Origin: Linnemannia hyalina
Lineage: Eukaryota > Mortierellomycota > Mortierellomycetes > Mortierellales > Mortierellaceae
DNA length: 36,722 nt
Assembly: GCA_019671135.1 (NCBI GenBank)
Contig: JAHRHY010000044.1
Span: forward strand, 1 to 36,722
Direction of reading: 5' to 3'
The notes beneath the pieces are model-generated. The model did not search any database. It was not told the DNA's origin and was given only the letters and a program-made list of their open reading frames with translations. Within the stretch, counting starts at the first letter, position 1, and each line of letters starts with the position of its first letter. The translations under genes and the position numbers were made by a program. Shown here one piece after another: positions 1 through 7,159 of the stretch.

Positions 1-122
1 TCTTATTATAAAGTGTGTCAAACAAATAAGTATACTATTAAAAATAATATTAATATATATTATTAAAATCAATAATAGGTGATTAATATCATTCTGGGAA
101 CAAAAAATACATATAAATAAAC

Positions 123-899
123 ATGAAAAATACAATTATTTTATTTAATAAAAATTTACCTAATCAACCGGTAATTATTTATTCTAATGCAGAAACGGAC
201 AAATTACAAATCCTGTTAGATAATAAAGGTAAGGCCGGGGTATATAAATGGTCCCATAAAGAATCGGAAAAAATGTATGTGGGTTCTGCCGTAGATTTAT
301 CTAGACGATTAAAAGATTATTATTCTCCTTCAAAATTAAAAAAAACAAATAGTTATATTTGTAATGCTTTAATCCATCATACTCATTTAGCATTTAGTTT
401 AACTATACTTGAATATATAGATATCTCAAATTTAGATTTTGAAAATATCCGAAAATTAGTTCTTTCACGGGAACAATATTATATTGATACTTTAGTGCCT
501 GAGTACAATATACTTAAGATAGCTGGTAGTTCTTTAGGTAAAACACATTCAGCTGAAACTAGAATAAAGATTAGTGAAGCGCTTAAAGGGAAAAAACATA
601 CCGAAGAAACTAAAGTAAAAATGAGTGGAGCTAAGTCTGGAGAAAATAATCCAAATTTTGGTAAAGCTCGTTCTATTGAAACTAAAGCTAAAATGAGTGC
701 TACTAGAGGAATATCAATTTTTGCATATTCAGAAAATGGCTTACTTATTAATAAATTTCCTTCTGCTCGAGAGGCAGGAAAATATTTTAATGCTGATAGT
801 AAAACGATATTAAGATATTGCTCAAATGGTAAGTTATTTAAAGAACAATGGATATTATCTAATAAGGATACTTTGTTCTATAAAGGAGACGTTAAATAA
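123..899 (+). CDS. GIY-YIG homing endonuclease A (258 aa, intact)
   Basis: Free-standing GIY-YIG homing endonuclease, a DNA-cutting enzyme that spreads its own gene. G39-V40-Y41 and Y52-V53-G54 form the two halves of the signature motif, followed by the R61/R62 region. An EQYYIDTL...EYNIL segment near residues 118-134 carries the family's catalytic Glu and the conserved Asn. Residues about 140-195 hold NUMOD3-type repeats (S-x-E-T-x-x-K-x-S and NPNFGK), and the tail ends in KEQWIL, the usual C-terminal DNA-binding end. Unlike genes H and L it lacks the long membrane-like N-terminal module and starts about 15 residues before the PVIIYSNAE segment. It lies upstream of a C-rich motif and trnE on the same strand; trnE is followed by two 3'-half copies, so this gene is the probable agent of trnE invasion. 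The frame is open and ends in TAA. Family assignment is firm; activity is inferred. Confidence 0.9.
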   Translation: MKNTIILFNKNLPNQPVIIYSNAETDKLQILLDNKGKAGVYKWSHKESEKMYVGSAVDLSRRLKDYYSPSKLKKTNSYICNALIHHTHLAFSLTILEYIDISNLDFENIRKLVLSREQYYIDTLVPEYNILKIAGSSLGKTHSAETRIKISEALKGKKHTEETKVKMSGAKSGENNPNFGKARSIETKAKMSATRGISIFAYSENGLLINKFPSAREAGKYFNADSKTILRYCSNGKLFKEQWILSNKDTLFYKGDVK

Positions 900-1023
900 C
901 GACTATTCTTAGATATAAATGATTAATTAAAAGAAAACGGATAAAAAAGTGATCCTATATAATGGTAGGGGTAATATACCATTATGAATTATTATTAGTT
1001 ATAAATAAATATAATTAATATAA

Positions 1024-1032
1024 ACACCCCCC
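1024..1032 (+). promoter_or_regulatory. C-rich post-gene motif after endonuclease A
   Basis: ACACCCCCC, 125 nt after the stop codon of gene A and 44 nt before trnE. It belongs to a motif family found after most genes here (see the finding on the TTAACACCCCCC motif). Function inferred. Confidence 0.5.
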
Positions 1033-1076
1033 TCTTATTTTTTTTACAAGGCCCCTTAAATAATTAATCATATAAA

Positions 1077-1147
1077 GGCTTTATCGTCAAACGGTTAAGA
1101 CGCTACTCCTTCACAGTAGAGTTGCCGGTTCGATTCCGGCTAAAGTC
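1077..1147 (+). tRNA. trnE: tRNA-Glu (UUC)
   Basis: Complete cloverleaf: acceptor GGCTTTA/TAAAGTC, anticodon stem CTACT/AGTAG around loop CCTTCAC (anticodon TTC), and T arm GCCGG/CCGGC. It is followed directly by two partial copies of its own 3' half. Confidence 0.95.
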
Positions 1148-1152
1148 AAAAT

Positions 1153-1199
1153 AGCAATTCCTTCACAATTGAGTAATCGGTTCGATTTCGGTTGAAGTC
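1153..1199 (+). pseudogene. trnE 3'-half copy 1
   Basis: Contains a trnE-like anticodon arm (CAATT, loop CCTTCAC, AATTG) and a T arm with loop TTCGATT, then a GAAGTC end. The stem bases differ from trnE, but pairing is kept by compensating changes. It has no 5' half. Probably the displaced 3' end left when a mobile unit restored trnE. Confidence 0.8.
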
Positions 1200-1205
1200 A
1201 AAATA

Positions 1206-1250
1206 AAAACTCCTTCACAGTTGAATTACCGGTTCAATTCCGGTTGAAGT
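1206..1250 (+). pseudogene. trnE 3'-half copy 2
   Basis: Second degenerate copy. The loop CCTTCAC is unchanged, the anticodon stem is reduced to AACT/AGTT, and the T arm ACCGG/CCGGT is perfect. It has no 5' half. Suggests a second, separate invasion of trnE. Confidence 0.8.
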
Positions 1251-1274
1251 AAAGAAAATATTTTGCTTACTTTA

Positions 1275-1500
1275 TTGCCCGGCCGGTGATGACCAATCAC
1301 CCACAACCCCACCCTCCAGCATTTCTACGGAGGGGGCCGACGAGAAGTTGTTCCTTTAATATAAAGGGATAAAATGAGTGATTAGGCTTTATTTAATAAA
1401 GTTGGCCTATGGGGTGATGAGAAACTACCTATAAACATAGGCTAGTATATGCCAAGCTTTCTTAGGCTTGGAGGATAGTACCATTCATTCCCCCCGCAAA
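1275..1500. repeat. GC-rich hairpin cluster (core with GGTGATGACCAATCACC)
   Basis: Holds a GGTGAT...ATCACC hairpin core, a CCCTCC-x-GCATTTCTACGGAGGG-type hairpin and a CATAGGC/GCCTATG pair. The same modules recur near 7215, 10090, 10980, 14705, 17725, 23335 and 24495 in both orientations. They resemble the mobile double-hairpin elements of Allomyces mtDNA. The short open frame across this region covers antisense trnS and is not a gene. Confidence 0.65.
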
Positions 1501-1559
1501 AAAGTCAGGTTGGGAGTTAAAGTTATGTTTTTAATAATTCTTTACTCCTCGTATATTTC

Positions 1560-1643
1560 GGGCAAGAAAGGATTCGAACCTCCGCATGTTATTCACATAT
1601 TTAGTTTCAAGCCAAACGCTTTAAACCACTCAGCCACTTGCCC
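1560..1643 (-). tRNA. trnS(uga): tRNA-Ser (UGA)
   Basis: Class II tRNA on the minus strand: acceptor GGGCAAG/CTTGCCC, anticodon stem TTTGG/CTAAA with loop CTTGAAA (anticodon TGA), a long variable arm and a normal T arm (loop TTCGAAT). Confidence 0.93.
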
Positions 1644-1716
1644 TCTTAAACACTTATCCTCTTGCCCTATTAATAAAAATATTTTTATTAATCTGTCTTT
1701 TGAATCGGTAAACAAA

Positions 1717-1732
1717 GGGGGGAGATGTTAAA
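1717..1732 (-). promoter_or_regulatory. C-rich post-gene motif variant
   Basis: In minus orientation reads TTAACATCTCCCCCC, a variant of the post-gene motif. It lies between the dead endonuclease B and trnS, both on the minus strand, in the order endonuclease - motif - tRNA seen elsewhere. Confidence 0.4.
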
Positions 1733-1899
1733 TGATTTAGTTTGGGTCGGCGGAGGGTCTTTAGTAAAAATTTACTGTCTAAACAAGTAATTATTTATAA
1801 TAGTATATTGTGACCCTACTATTATTAGGCATCATTAATTCTTAGACGTAGATAATATCCACTATTTTTGAAGTAATTTACCACTCTTGATATATCTAG

Positions 1900-1946
1900 C
1901 CTTTCGGGCTCGAGCCTGTAGGGCAAAATGAAACCCCTCCCAGGAG
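1900..1946. mobile_element. Short GC-rich insert in the C-terminal DNA-binding region of endonuclease B
   Basis: About 47 bp flanked on both sides by TCTAG, which looks like a target-site duplication. It separates codons for TISR from YIKSG, adjacent in intact relatives. An identical CCCGAAAGG end sits at the same codon boundary in the relic at 9104-9258. Confidence 0.6.
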
Positions 1947-2238
1947 TCTAGATATAGTCATTATGCTACAAGAAAAATGTTTTGCAGCTTCTGAATAAGA
2001 GACAAATTCATGAGAAAGAATTATAGGAGTTGAATTACAATATACAAATACTTTCTTACTAACAGAACTCTTCTCCCCTGTATGAGCAATACTCATTTTT
2101 ACTTTAGTTTCCTCAGAGAGTAGTTTACCGTAATTAAAATGATTTACACCTGACATGACATTACTTATTTTAACTAGAGTTTCTGCTGAATGAACACGAC
2201 CTGCTGGAGAACCTACCTCAGTTAAAATATTATTAATA

Positions 2239-2296
2239 AGGCGCCGCCAGCCCCCGTAAGAGGGGCATCTTAAAAACAAGTTTTAATTTATAACTT
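2239..2296 (-). mobile_element. 141-bp GC element, right-end fragment
   Basis: Matches the last ~58 bp of the element at 3990-4130 in inverted orientation (GGCGCCGCCAGCCCCCGTAA end). It joins directly to codons equivalent to the YNIL position of a GIY-YIG gene, the same insertion point as the two full copies. Confidence 0.75.
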
Positions 2297-2442
2297 GTTT
2301 TAATATGATATCATATTCTTTCCTATAAATCTATAGAAGATCTACATAAGTTTTAGTAGGATCCAACAATAATATTTGGTAGGGCAATGAAAAATATACT
2401 AGAATTCTAAATTAATACCCGACGCGCAAGGGCATAACACAT

Positions 2443-2484
2443 ATTATTGGCCTCTTCGGGCCCTACATTCTTAGGCCAATAAAT
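2443..2484. repeat. Inverted repeat / hairpin
   Basis: ATTATTGGCCT and AGGCCAATAA form a stem of about 10 bp around a GC-rich loop containing CTTCGGGCCC. It lies between the dead gene B and trnT, reading away from both. Possible terminator or mobile hairpin; function unknown. Confidence 0.5.
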
Positions 2485-2536
2485 TAAATCTTAATAATGA
2501 AGTTTTTATTGGATTACTATTTTTAATAATAATTAA

Positions 2537-2609
2537 GTCAGATTAATTTTAACTGGTAAAATACATGATTTGTAATCATCGAAATGTTTGTTCGAATCAG
2601 ACATCTGGC
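2537..2609 (+). tRNA. trnT: tRNA-Thr (UGU)
   Basis: Acceptor GTCAGAT/ATCTGGC, anticodon loop TTTGTAA (anticodon TGT) on a 4-5 bp stem with one C-C mismatch at its base, T arm GTTTG/CAGAC. It lies 79 nt upstream of the first rps3 ATG. A decayed copy is fused to trnP at 19430-19495. Confidence 0.9.
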
Positions 2610-2688
2610 ACATAAATATCTTGTAGACAAGCGAGTTTAGTTCGTTTGACATCTTAGTAACGGTTATAGTTATGATTAGATATTTTAT

Positions 2689-3528
2689 ATGGACAAAATT
2701 AGGATTAAAGAGGAAATACATTATAAAATGGGTAGTAGACATCCTATGAGTTTAAGACTCAAAAAATCAAGTTATTGGGGTAATACCTCTTATTATTTTA
2801 ACTCTAAAAATGAACAACATAATTATTGGGGTGTAGATAAAATAGCTTTAAATGTTATTAAACATTATTTTCAATTTGCTTTAATTTCAAAACCTAAATT
2901 TAATAAAGATTCTAATAAAATTGTTATTAGTTTTTATTATTTTTTAAATTTACCTGTGTCAAAACGATTAAATCCCTATGGACAATCAAAAAGAATTCAA
3001 TCATCTTTACAAGAAGGTTTAACACCTTTGAAAGCCATTAAATTTTCTAGTTTAATTTTAAAATTATCTAATTTATATGGTAAACCCGTTGAGATAAGAC
3101 CTGTAAGAATTCATTATCCTTACTTAAATTCTTACATTTTGGCGCAATATATAGCTCTTAATATAAAAGCTGGTAGATTTAATATGGTATCACGAAATTT
3201 ATTTAAAAAAGCAAAATTAGTTAAAAATGACAATATAACTACTAATAAATCAAGAAACTCATTTAATAATTTTATTAAATATTCTCAGAATTTTTTAAAT
3301 CCCCAATATATAACAGGTGTTAAATTACAAATTTCGGGACGATTGTCTAATCGAAAAGCAGCTAGTCGTACAAGAGTAGTACGAAAATCTATAGGTACTT
3401 TATCCCTTAATAGTAATAATAGTTTAATTGATGCTAACAAATTTTCTTTCAAAGGAAAAAATGGAGCAATTACTGTAAAAGTTTGGATCTCATCATGTGA
3501 ACCAATATTCAGTAACGTGTCAGTTTAA
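2689..3528 (+). CDS. rps3: Ribosomal protein uS3m
   Basis: Mitochondrion-encoded small-subunit ribosomal protein S3. The N-terminal MGSRHPMSLRL (residues 14-24) matches the uS3 start pattern MG-x-x-x-P-x-x-x-RL, so translation may begin at the ATG at 2728 rather than 2689. The middle is Lys/Asn-rich and diverged, as usual for fungal mitochondrial S3. The C-terminal half has the conserved SGRLSNRKAASRTR segment, and the end GAITVKVWI is typical of uS3. At 279 aa (266 from the second ATG) it has the plain uS3 architecture and is not a yeast VAR1-type protein. All visible Trp codons are TGG. It is followed 8 nt after the stop by the C-rich motif and then by a dead GIY-YIG gene on the same strand. 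Confidence 0.9.
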   Translation: MDKIRIKEEIHYKMGSRHPMSLRLKKSSYWGNTSYYFNSKNEQHNYWGVDKIALNVIKHYFQFALISKPKFNKDSNKIVISFYYFLNLPVSKRLNPYGQSKRIQSSLQEGLTPLKAIKFSSLILKLSNLYGKPVEIRPVRIHYPYLNSYILAQYIALNIKAGRFNMVSRNLFKKAKLVKNDNITTNKSRNSFNNFIKYSQNFLNPQYITGVKLQISGRLSNRKAASRTRVVRKSIGTLSLNSNNSLIDANKFSFKGKNGAITVKVWISSCEPIFSNVSV

Positions 3529-3535
3529 CCTAAAA

Positions 3536-3552
3536 TTAACACCCCCCCCCCC
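3536..3552 (+). promoter_or_regulatory. C-rich post-gene motif after rps3
   Basis: TTAACA followed by 11 C's, starting 8 nt after the rps3 stop codon. Same family as the motifs after nad1, atp6 and atp9. Confidence 0.6.
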
Positions 3553-3989
3553 TTTGTTCAGAACTCTAAGAAATTTAATATTAATTCTATTTCTCAAGGA
3601 ATTCGACATTATTCAACTAATAACAATAATGGAAGTAAATCTAGTACAAATAATTATGCAATTTTTTATGAAAATGCTAATATTGATAGATTACGAATTT
3701 TAACTGACACTCAAGGGAAAACAGGGGTATATTTAATGGACTCAATTAAATTCTAATAAAAAAATATATAGAATCTTCATATGATTTACGTTTACGTTTT
3801 TATAATTATTTTTCTAAAACTTACTTAGAACGAATGAGATTTTCTTATATATGTAATGCACTTGCTCATCATGATTATGACACATTTTCTGTAACCATTT
3901 TTGAAATAATAAATATAACGAATTTATCGAAAGAAGATGTACGGAAATTGATTCTCTCACGGAAACAATATTATCTTGATACTCTTGAG

Positions 3990-4130
3990 CCCTTCCCTCC
4001 GGCACGGCCCGCTTTATTTTATACTTCCCTGCGGCACGCCTGTGTCTCTAACGAGCCAAAGGCTGTTTTAATTAATAAATAAATTAAAACTTGTTTTTAA
4101 GATGCCCCTCTTACGGGGGCTGGCGGCGCC
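3990..4130 (+). mobile_element. 141-bp GC-rich element, full copy 1
   Basis: Inserted in the DTLE/PEYN junction of dead endonuclease C. Relative to an uninterrupted reading it adds 139 nt, with a 2-3 bp repeat of C's/GCC at the ends, so it shifts the frame and also carries an in-frame TAA. It has GC-rich short hairpins at both ends (CCGGCACGG.., GCCCCTCTTACGGGGGC) and an AT-rich middle, with no convincing ORF. It is identical over all 141 bp to 21721-21861 although the flanking endonuclease sequences differ. Confidence 0.85.
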
Positions 4131-4419
4131 TGAATACAATATACTTAAAGTAGCTGGTTCTTCATTAGGTAATAAACACTCTGAAGAAGTATTAGCTAAA
4201 ATAAGTCAAGCTTTGACAGGTGTAAATAATCCTATGTATGGCAAAATAGGTGAGGATAACCCAATGTTTGGTCGAACTTCTTTCCATGACACTATAGTAA
4301 AAATGAGTGAAGCCAAAAAAGGGACTAATCGTTCTACTTAGACTAAAATTAAAATTAGTAAAGCTTTATTAGGAACAAGACATTCACCTGAGAGCTTAAC
4401 TAAAATAAGTTAAGCCAAA

Positions 4420-4497
4420 ACTCCCCTTGTGGGGTGACCCTCGGGAGTTTTTTATAAATATATAAAAAATATTATAAAATAAAGCCCTCTTCGGGTC
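4420..4497. mobile_element. GC/AT hairpin insert in a NUMOD3 repeat of endonuclease C
   Basis: An ACTCCC...GGGAGTTTT stem-loop with an inner CCCC/GGGG pair, followed by AT-rich sequence and GCCCTCTTCGGG. It divides a NUMOD3 unit: codons for AK lie before it and SGKNHPNFGK after it. Confidence 0.6.
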
Positions 4498-4902
4498 TGG
4501 AAAAATCATCCAAATTTCGGTAAATTTTTATCTGAAGAAACTAAGAATAAAATTTATAAAGCCCTAATTAAAAAAATATATGTTTATTCTTTAGATCCTA
4601 TTTCAAATGAGATGATATTACATAAATCTTTTAATAGTTATTTAGATACATCAAAATACTTTAATTGTACTAAACGGACATTATTTAATTACGTGGATAA
4701 AAATAAGTTATTTAAAAACCAATGGATCTTATTAACTACTGAGTATTCATGTTAAAGATTCTTTGAAGTCTAAAATAATTTAATTATTATCAATATAAGG
4801 TAATAATATTATTTAGTCAACAGAAGAACGCTTGATAATTCTTAATTTTTACTTATTATTTTATGTTAAAGAATTAATATAAATATGTTATTTTATTTAA
4901 GG

Positions 4903-5088
4903 TTATAACTTAAAATAATTTAACACCCACTCTGTCGGCTCTATTATATGTACATTAGCTTCTGTTAATAAGAAAACTGTAAGTACAAAAATTAAAAAAG
5001 TTTTTCGTCCCGAAGGAAAGATTGTTGATAAATAAAGAGAAGCTAATGGTATCGAGAATACTAAAATTGTTAATTCGAATATTTTCAT
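4903..5088 (-). pseudogene. Relic of the N-terminal membrane module of a GIY-YIG gene
   Basis: A 61-codon frame whose first 23 residues (with IPLASLYLSTI) match the N-termini of endonucleases H and L; the second hydrophobic stretch (LIFVLTVFLLTE) resembles residues 30-41 of H. A short CCCGAAGG-type GC insert replaces the next residues, and no GIY-YIG domain follows. Its upstream sequence (GGCTATGACCAAATAAATAT) resembles the leader of L. Taken as a truncated gene, not a functional protein. Confidence 0.6.
4919..4929 (+). promoter_or_regulatory. C-rich motif downstream of dead endonuclease C
   Basis: TTTAACACCCA on the plus strand, 164 nt after the stop of pseudogene C. It overlaps the 3' end of the opposing N-terminal relic. 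Confidence 0.4.
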
Positions 5089-5178
5089 TATATATATTTA
5101 TTTGGTCATAGCCACTTTATACTTATTTGGTCATAGTCACTTTATATTAATTTTGGCTAACTAGTTTTAAATATAAAA

Positions 5179-5250
5179 GCACGTGTAACTTAATTGGAAA
5201 AGTATAGACCTTCTAAGTCTAACAATAATGGTTCAAATCCATTCATGTGC
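5179..5250 (+). tRNA. trnR(ucu): tRNA-Arg (UCU)
   Basis: Acceptor GCACGTG/CATGTGC, anticodon arm TAGAC-CTTCTAA-GTCTA (anticodon TCT), perfect T arm AATGG/CCATT. Closely related to trnR(UCG) at 7016-7087. Confidence 0.95.
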
Positions 5251-5365
5251 TTTATCCAGTTAAGCTAAATTCATAAATCTCGGCCCTCTTTCGCGGGACG
5301 AGGGACCAAATATAATCTTCGGAAAATCGGCCCACGTGCCCCTCGCTGGTACCTGTTGTGATGGA

Positions 5366-5378
5366 GGGGGGGTGTTAA
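5366..5378 (-). promoter_or_regulatory. C-rich post-gene motif after endonuclease E
   Basis: TTAACACCCCCCC in minus orientation, about 70 nt downstream of the stop of the minus-strand endonuclease E. Confidence 0.5.
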
Positions 5379-5448
5379 AATACAACATTTGTCGTATTGA
5401 ATAGTGTGCTTCTATCCCTCATTGTCTGAGTTAACTTTGCTTAGAAAT

Positions 5449-6322
5449 TTAAGATGTAGACAATATCCACTGTCCTTTAAACATTAAACCATTTCTACAA
5501 TATTTTAAAATAGTAGAATGAGTACAATTAAAATATATACCTGCTTCTCGAGCGGAAGTGAAAGTATTGTGTAGTGAACCCTTAGAATCATAAACAAATA
5601 TAATTCCTCCTCCTCTAGCAGCACTAATTTTTGCCACAGTTTCAGCCGAATGTACTTTACCATATCTAGGATGATTATCCCCTGATAAGGCTTTACTGAG
5701 TAAAGCTTTAGTTTCAGCAGAAATTGTTTTACCTTTATGAGATTCACTCATTTTAGCAAGCGTTTCTGCTAAATGTTTCTTACCATATAAAGGATGATTT
5801 ATACCTGAATTAGCAAGACTTATTAAAGCTTTAGTTTTTTCTGAGTGTTTGAATCCTAAAGAAGAACCAGCCATTTGCAGTATATTCATAGAAGGTTTAA
5901 GGACATCTATATAAAATTGTTCTCGATTAATACAATCTTTTATTTCACAATACTCAAGGATAGTAAGGCTGAAGTTAGAGTAACCATTTCTTAAAATGGA
6001 TAAGTATATTACGCTTTTACCTCTAGTGGGACTAGAAATATAATTGTAATTATAATATTGTCTAAATCTTACACTTAAATTAGTAGAACTACCCACATAA
6101 GATTCTTCAGTTAATAAATTGATAAACACCAGCTTTATTCTTATTATCCAGAACAATTCTTTCTTTATCAAGATCAGAATTATTATATATCATAATAGGA
6201 ACTGCAGTAGAGAACAATAAAAATATATCAGAATTATCTATTGAAAATTCTGGACTAGCAAAAGCCAAAGAAGAAAAAATTTCTGGAATCCCAGAGACAA
6301 AATTTATTATAAAAGCAATCAT
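5449..6322 (-). pseudogene. GIY-YIG endonuclease E, broken by one 8-nt deletion
   Basis: Minus-strand GIY-YIG gene closely related to M (20186-21040). The first frame runs from 6322 through an N-terminal hydrophobic stretch, IYNNSDLDKERIVLD and AGVYQFIN. The second carries LLTEESYVGSSTNLS, REQFYIDVLKP, MNILQMAGSSLG, four NUMOD3 units and the tail FKGQWILSTS. Comparison with M shows 8 nt missing between short direct repeats (TTATTA) near 6115, which throws the GIY and YIG halves into different frames. Otherwise the gene is intact, so inactivation looks recent. Upstream it carries the atp9-type leader, unlike M. It is followed by a C-rich motif. Confidence 0.85.
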
Positions 6323-6342
6323 TGAAATACATAAAAGTAACC

Positions 6343-6418
6343 TGTCAATTAAGACATGTTTTTTATAAAACTATCTTTTAATCAATTCTTGTTATATACA
6401 CTTTTCTGGTAAGATTTA
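6343..6418 (-). promoter_or_regulatory. atp9-type leader upstream of endonuclease E
   Basis: On the minus strand this holds AACAAGAATTGATTAAAAGA, ATAGTTTTAT and CATGTCTTAATTGACA, shared with the leaders of atp9 (25141-25235) and endonuclease O (25570-25650). The hairpin's last ATG is changed to AGG here. Probably a copied promoter/5' leader. Confidence 0.7.
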
Positions 6419-6504
6419 TATTAGACCTCTTAACAATTAAAGATTAAACCTTATCTATTTACCATAAGCCTTGATGACTTTGAATTTCAGTAAAGTTCAT
6501 AAAG

Positions 6505-6620
6505 CTTTCCAGAGGGATCCCGGAGGGGTGCATCGCCCCTTGTCAGGGGTGAAGCTTTTTTTAATAATTTTTAAAAAGCTTGAGATTCCTTCCTCCGGGA
6601 TGCATTGTCCACCTCCGGTG
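6505..6620. repeat. GC-rich hairpin cluster
   Basis: Several short stems: CCGGAGGGG-type, CGCCCCTTGTCAGGGG, AAGCTTTTTTTAA...TTTTTAAAAAGCTT, and CCACCTCCGGTGG with a nearby GATGCAT. No gene; the short frame across it is chance. Confidence 0.5.
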
Positions 6621-6701
6621 GATGAAACTTATCATCTTAAAAAAAAGTTTTTAAGGAATTTACCTCTTTTAGGATAATATTTGAAGCTTCCTATAAATTA
6701 G

Positions 6702-6774
6702 GGCGAAAACAAGGGTTCGAACCTTGGTATATAGATCCACAATCTACCGTTCTGCCAATTGAACTATAATCGCC
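6702..6774 (-). tRNA. trnH: tRNA-His (GUG)
   Basis: Minus strand. Anticodon arm GTAGA-TTGTGGA-TCTAT (anticodon GTG), T arm CAAGG/CCTTG, and the extra 5' G opposite discriminator C typical of tRNA-His. The acceptor GCGATTA/TTTTCGC contains two T-T mismatches at pairs 5 and 6, which is unusual and could be repaired by editing or simply tolerated. Confidence 0.85.
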
Positions 6775-6837
6775 TTATTTATAAAATACTAATTATACCT
6801 AAAATAGCCTCTTTACTACATGCGATTAGTCAAATAT

Positions 6838-6985
6838 TTGCGGGGGAGCCCGGGAGGGATACGTTTTTAAGAATATAAATATAACATTGGGTACTATTTC
6901 CCAAGCCTTTTTAGGCTTGATATAGGCCTAAAGGCCTATTATCAGGAGGTTATTCCTCATTACCTCGGGGTAATGTAAACACATA
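6838..6985. repeat. GC-rich hairpin cluster
   Basis: GCGGGGGAGCCCGGGAGGG, a CCCAAGCCT...AGGCTTG stem, an AGGCCTAAAGGCCT palindrome, and a TTATTCCTCATTACC segment related to other clusters (7440-7500, 17870-17940). Confidence 0.55.
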
Positions 6986-7015
6986 AAAACTCATCGTGCC
7001 GGGATTTTTAATTAA

Positions 7016-7087
7016 GCACTTGTAACTTAACTGGAAAAGTATGAGTCTTCGAAACTTAGTAATAGTGGTTCAAATCCATTCAAGTGT
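7016..7087 (+). tRNA. trnR(ucg): tRNA-Arg (UCG)
   Basis: Acceptor GCACTTG/CAAGTGT, anticodon loop CTTCGAA (anticodon TCG), stem TGAGT/ACTTA, T arm AGTGG/CCATT. About four fifths identical to trnR(UCU), including the whole D arm, so the pair arose by duplication with a change of anticodon. Confidence 0.92.
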
Positions 7088-7159
7088 TTATACCTTTCCC
7101 GTTTTTTTCTTTATAAGAAAGAATATTAACGATCAATATTTTTTTTATTCAAAAATCCC

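Larger units (their letters stand above)
1835..2370 (-). pseudogene. GIY-YIG endonuclease B, dead and twice interrupted
   Basis: Minus-strand remains of a GIY-YIG gene. A weak YV-x-SSIDL trace of the catalytic domain lies near 2310-2365. After a deletion marked by a piece of the 141-bp GC element (about 2240-2296), NUMOD3 repeats and the C-terminal region follow (roughly 1950-2235). A second GC insert at 1900-1946 splits the last helix-turn-helix region; beyond it the tail continues as YIKSGKL...WILSTSKN to a TAA at 1835, with a TAG replacing the usual Gln codon before the final W. Not functional as a protein gene. Confidence 0.75.
3562..4755 (+). pseudogene. GIY-YIG endonuclease C, dead, with two GC inserts
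   Basis: A complete GIY-YIG gene can be traced from a Ser/Asn-rich N-terminus (RHYST segment), through YENANIDRL and GKTGVYL (about 3675-3745), then a frameshift near 3750-3765, the RLRFYNYF and YICNALAHH region, and KQYYLDTLE at 3965-3989. There a 141-bp GC element interrupts it. The frame resumes as PEYNILKVAGSSLG and NUMOD3 repeats, meets TAG at 4339 and TAA near 4411, is interrupted again by a GC hairpin insert (about 4420-4497), then continues as NHPNFGKFLSEETK to a C-terminal FKNQWIL and TAA at 4755. Multiple breaks make it inactive. It sits immediately downstream of rps3 and its C-rich motif. Confidence 0.85.

Noticed and set aside
1468..1731. Open frame of 87 codons on the plus strand
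   Set aside because: Lies over antisense tRNA-Ser(UGA) and a GC cluster, with no protein-like features.
2533..2742. Minus-strand frame of 69 codons
   Set aside because: Antisense to trnT and the start of rps3.
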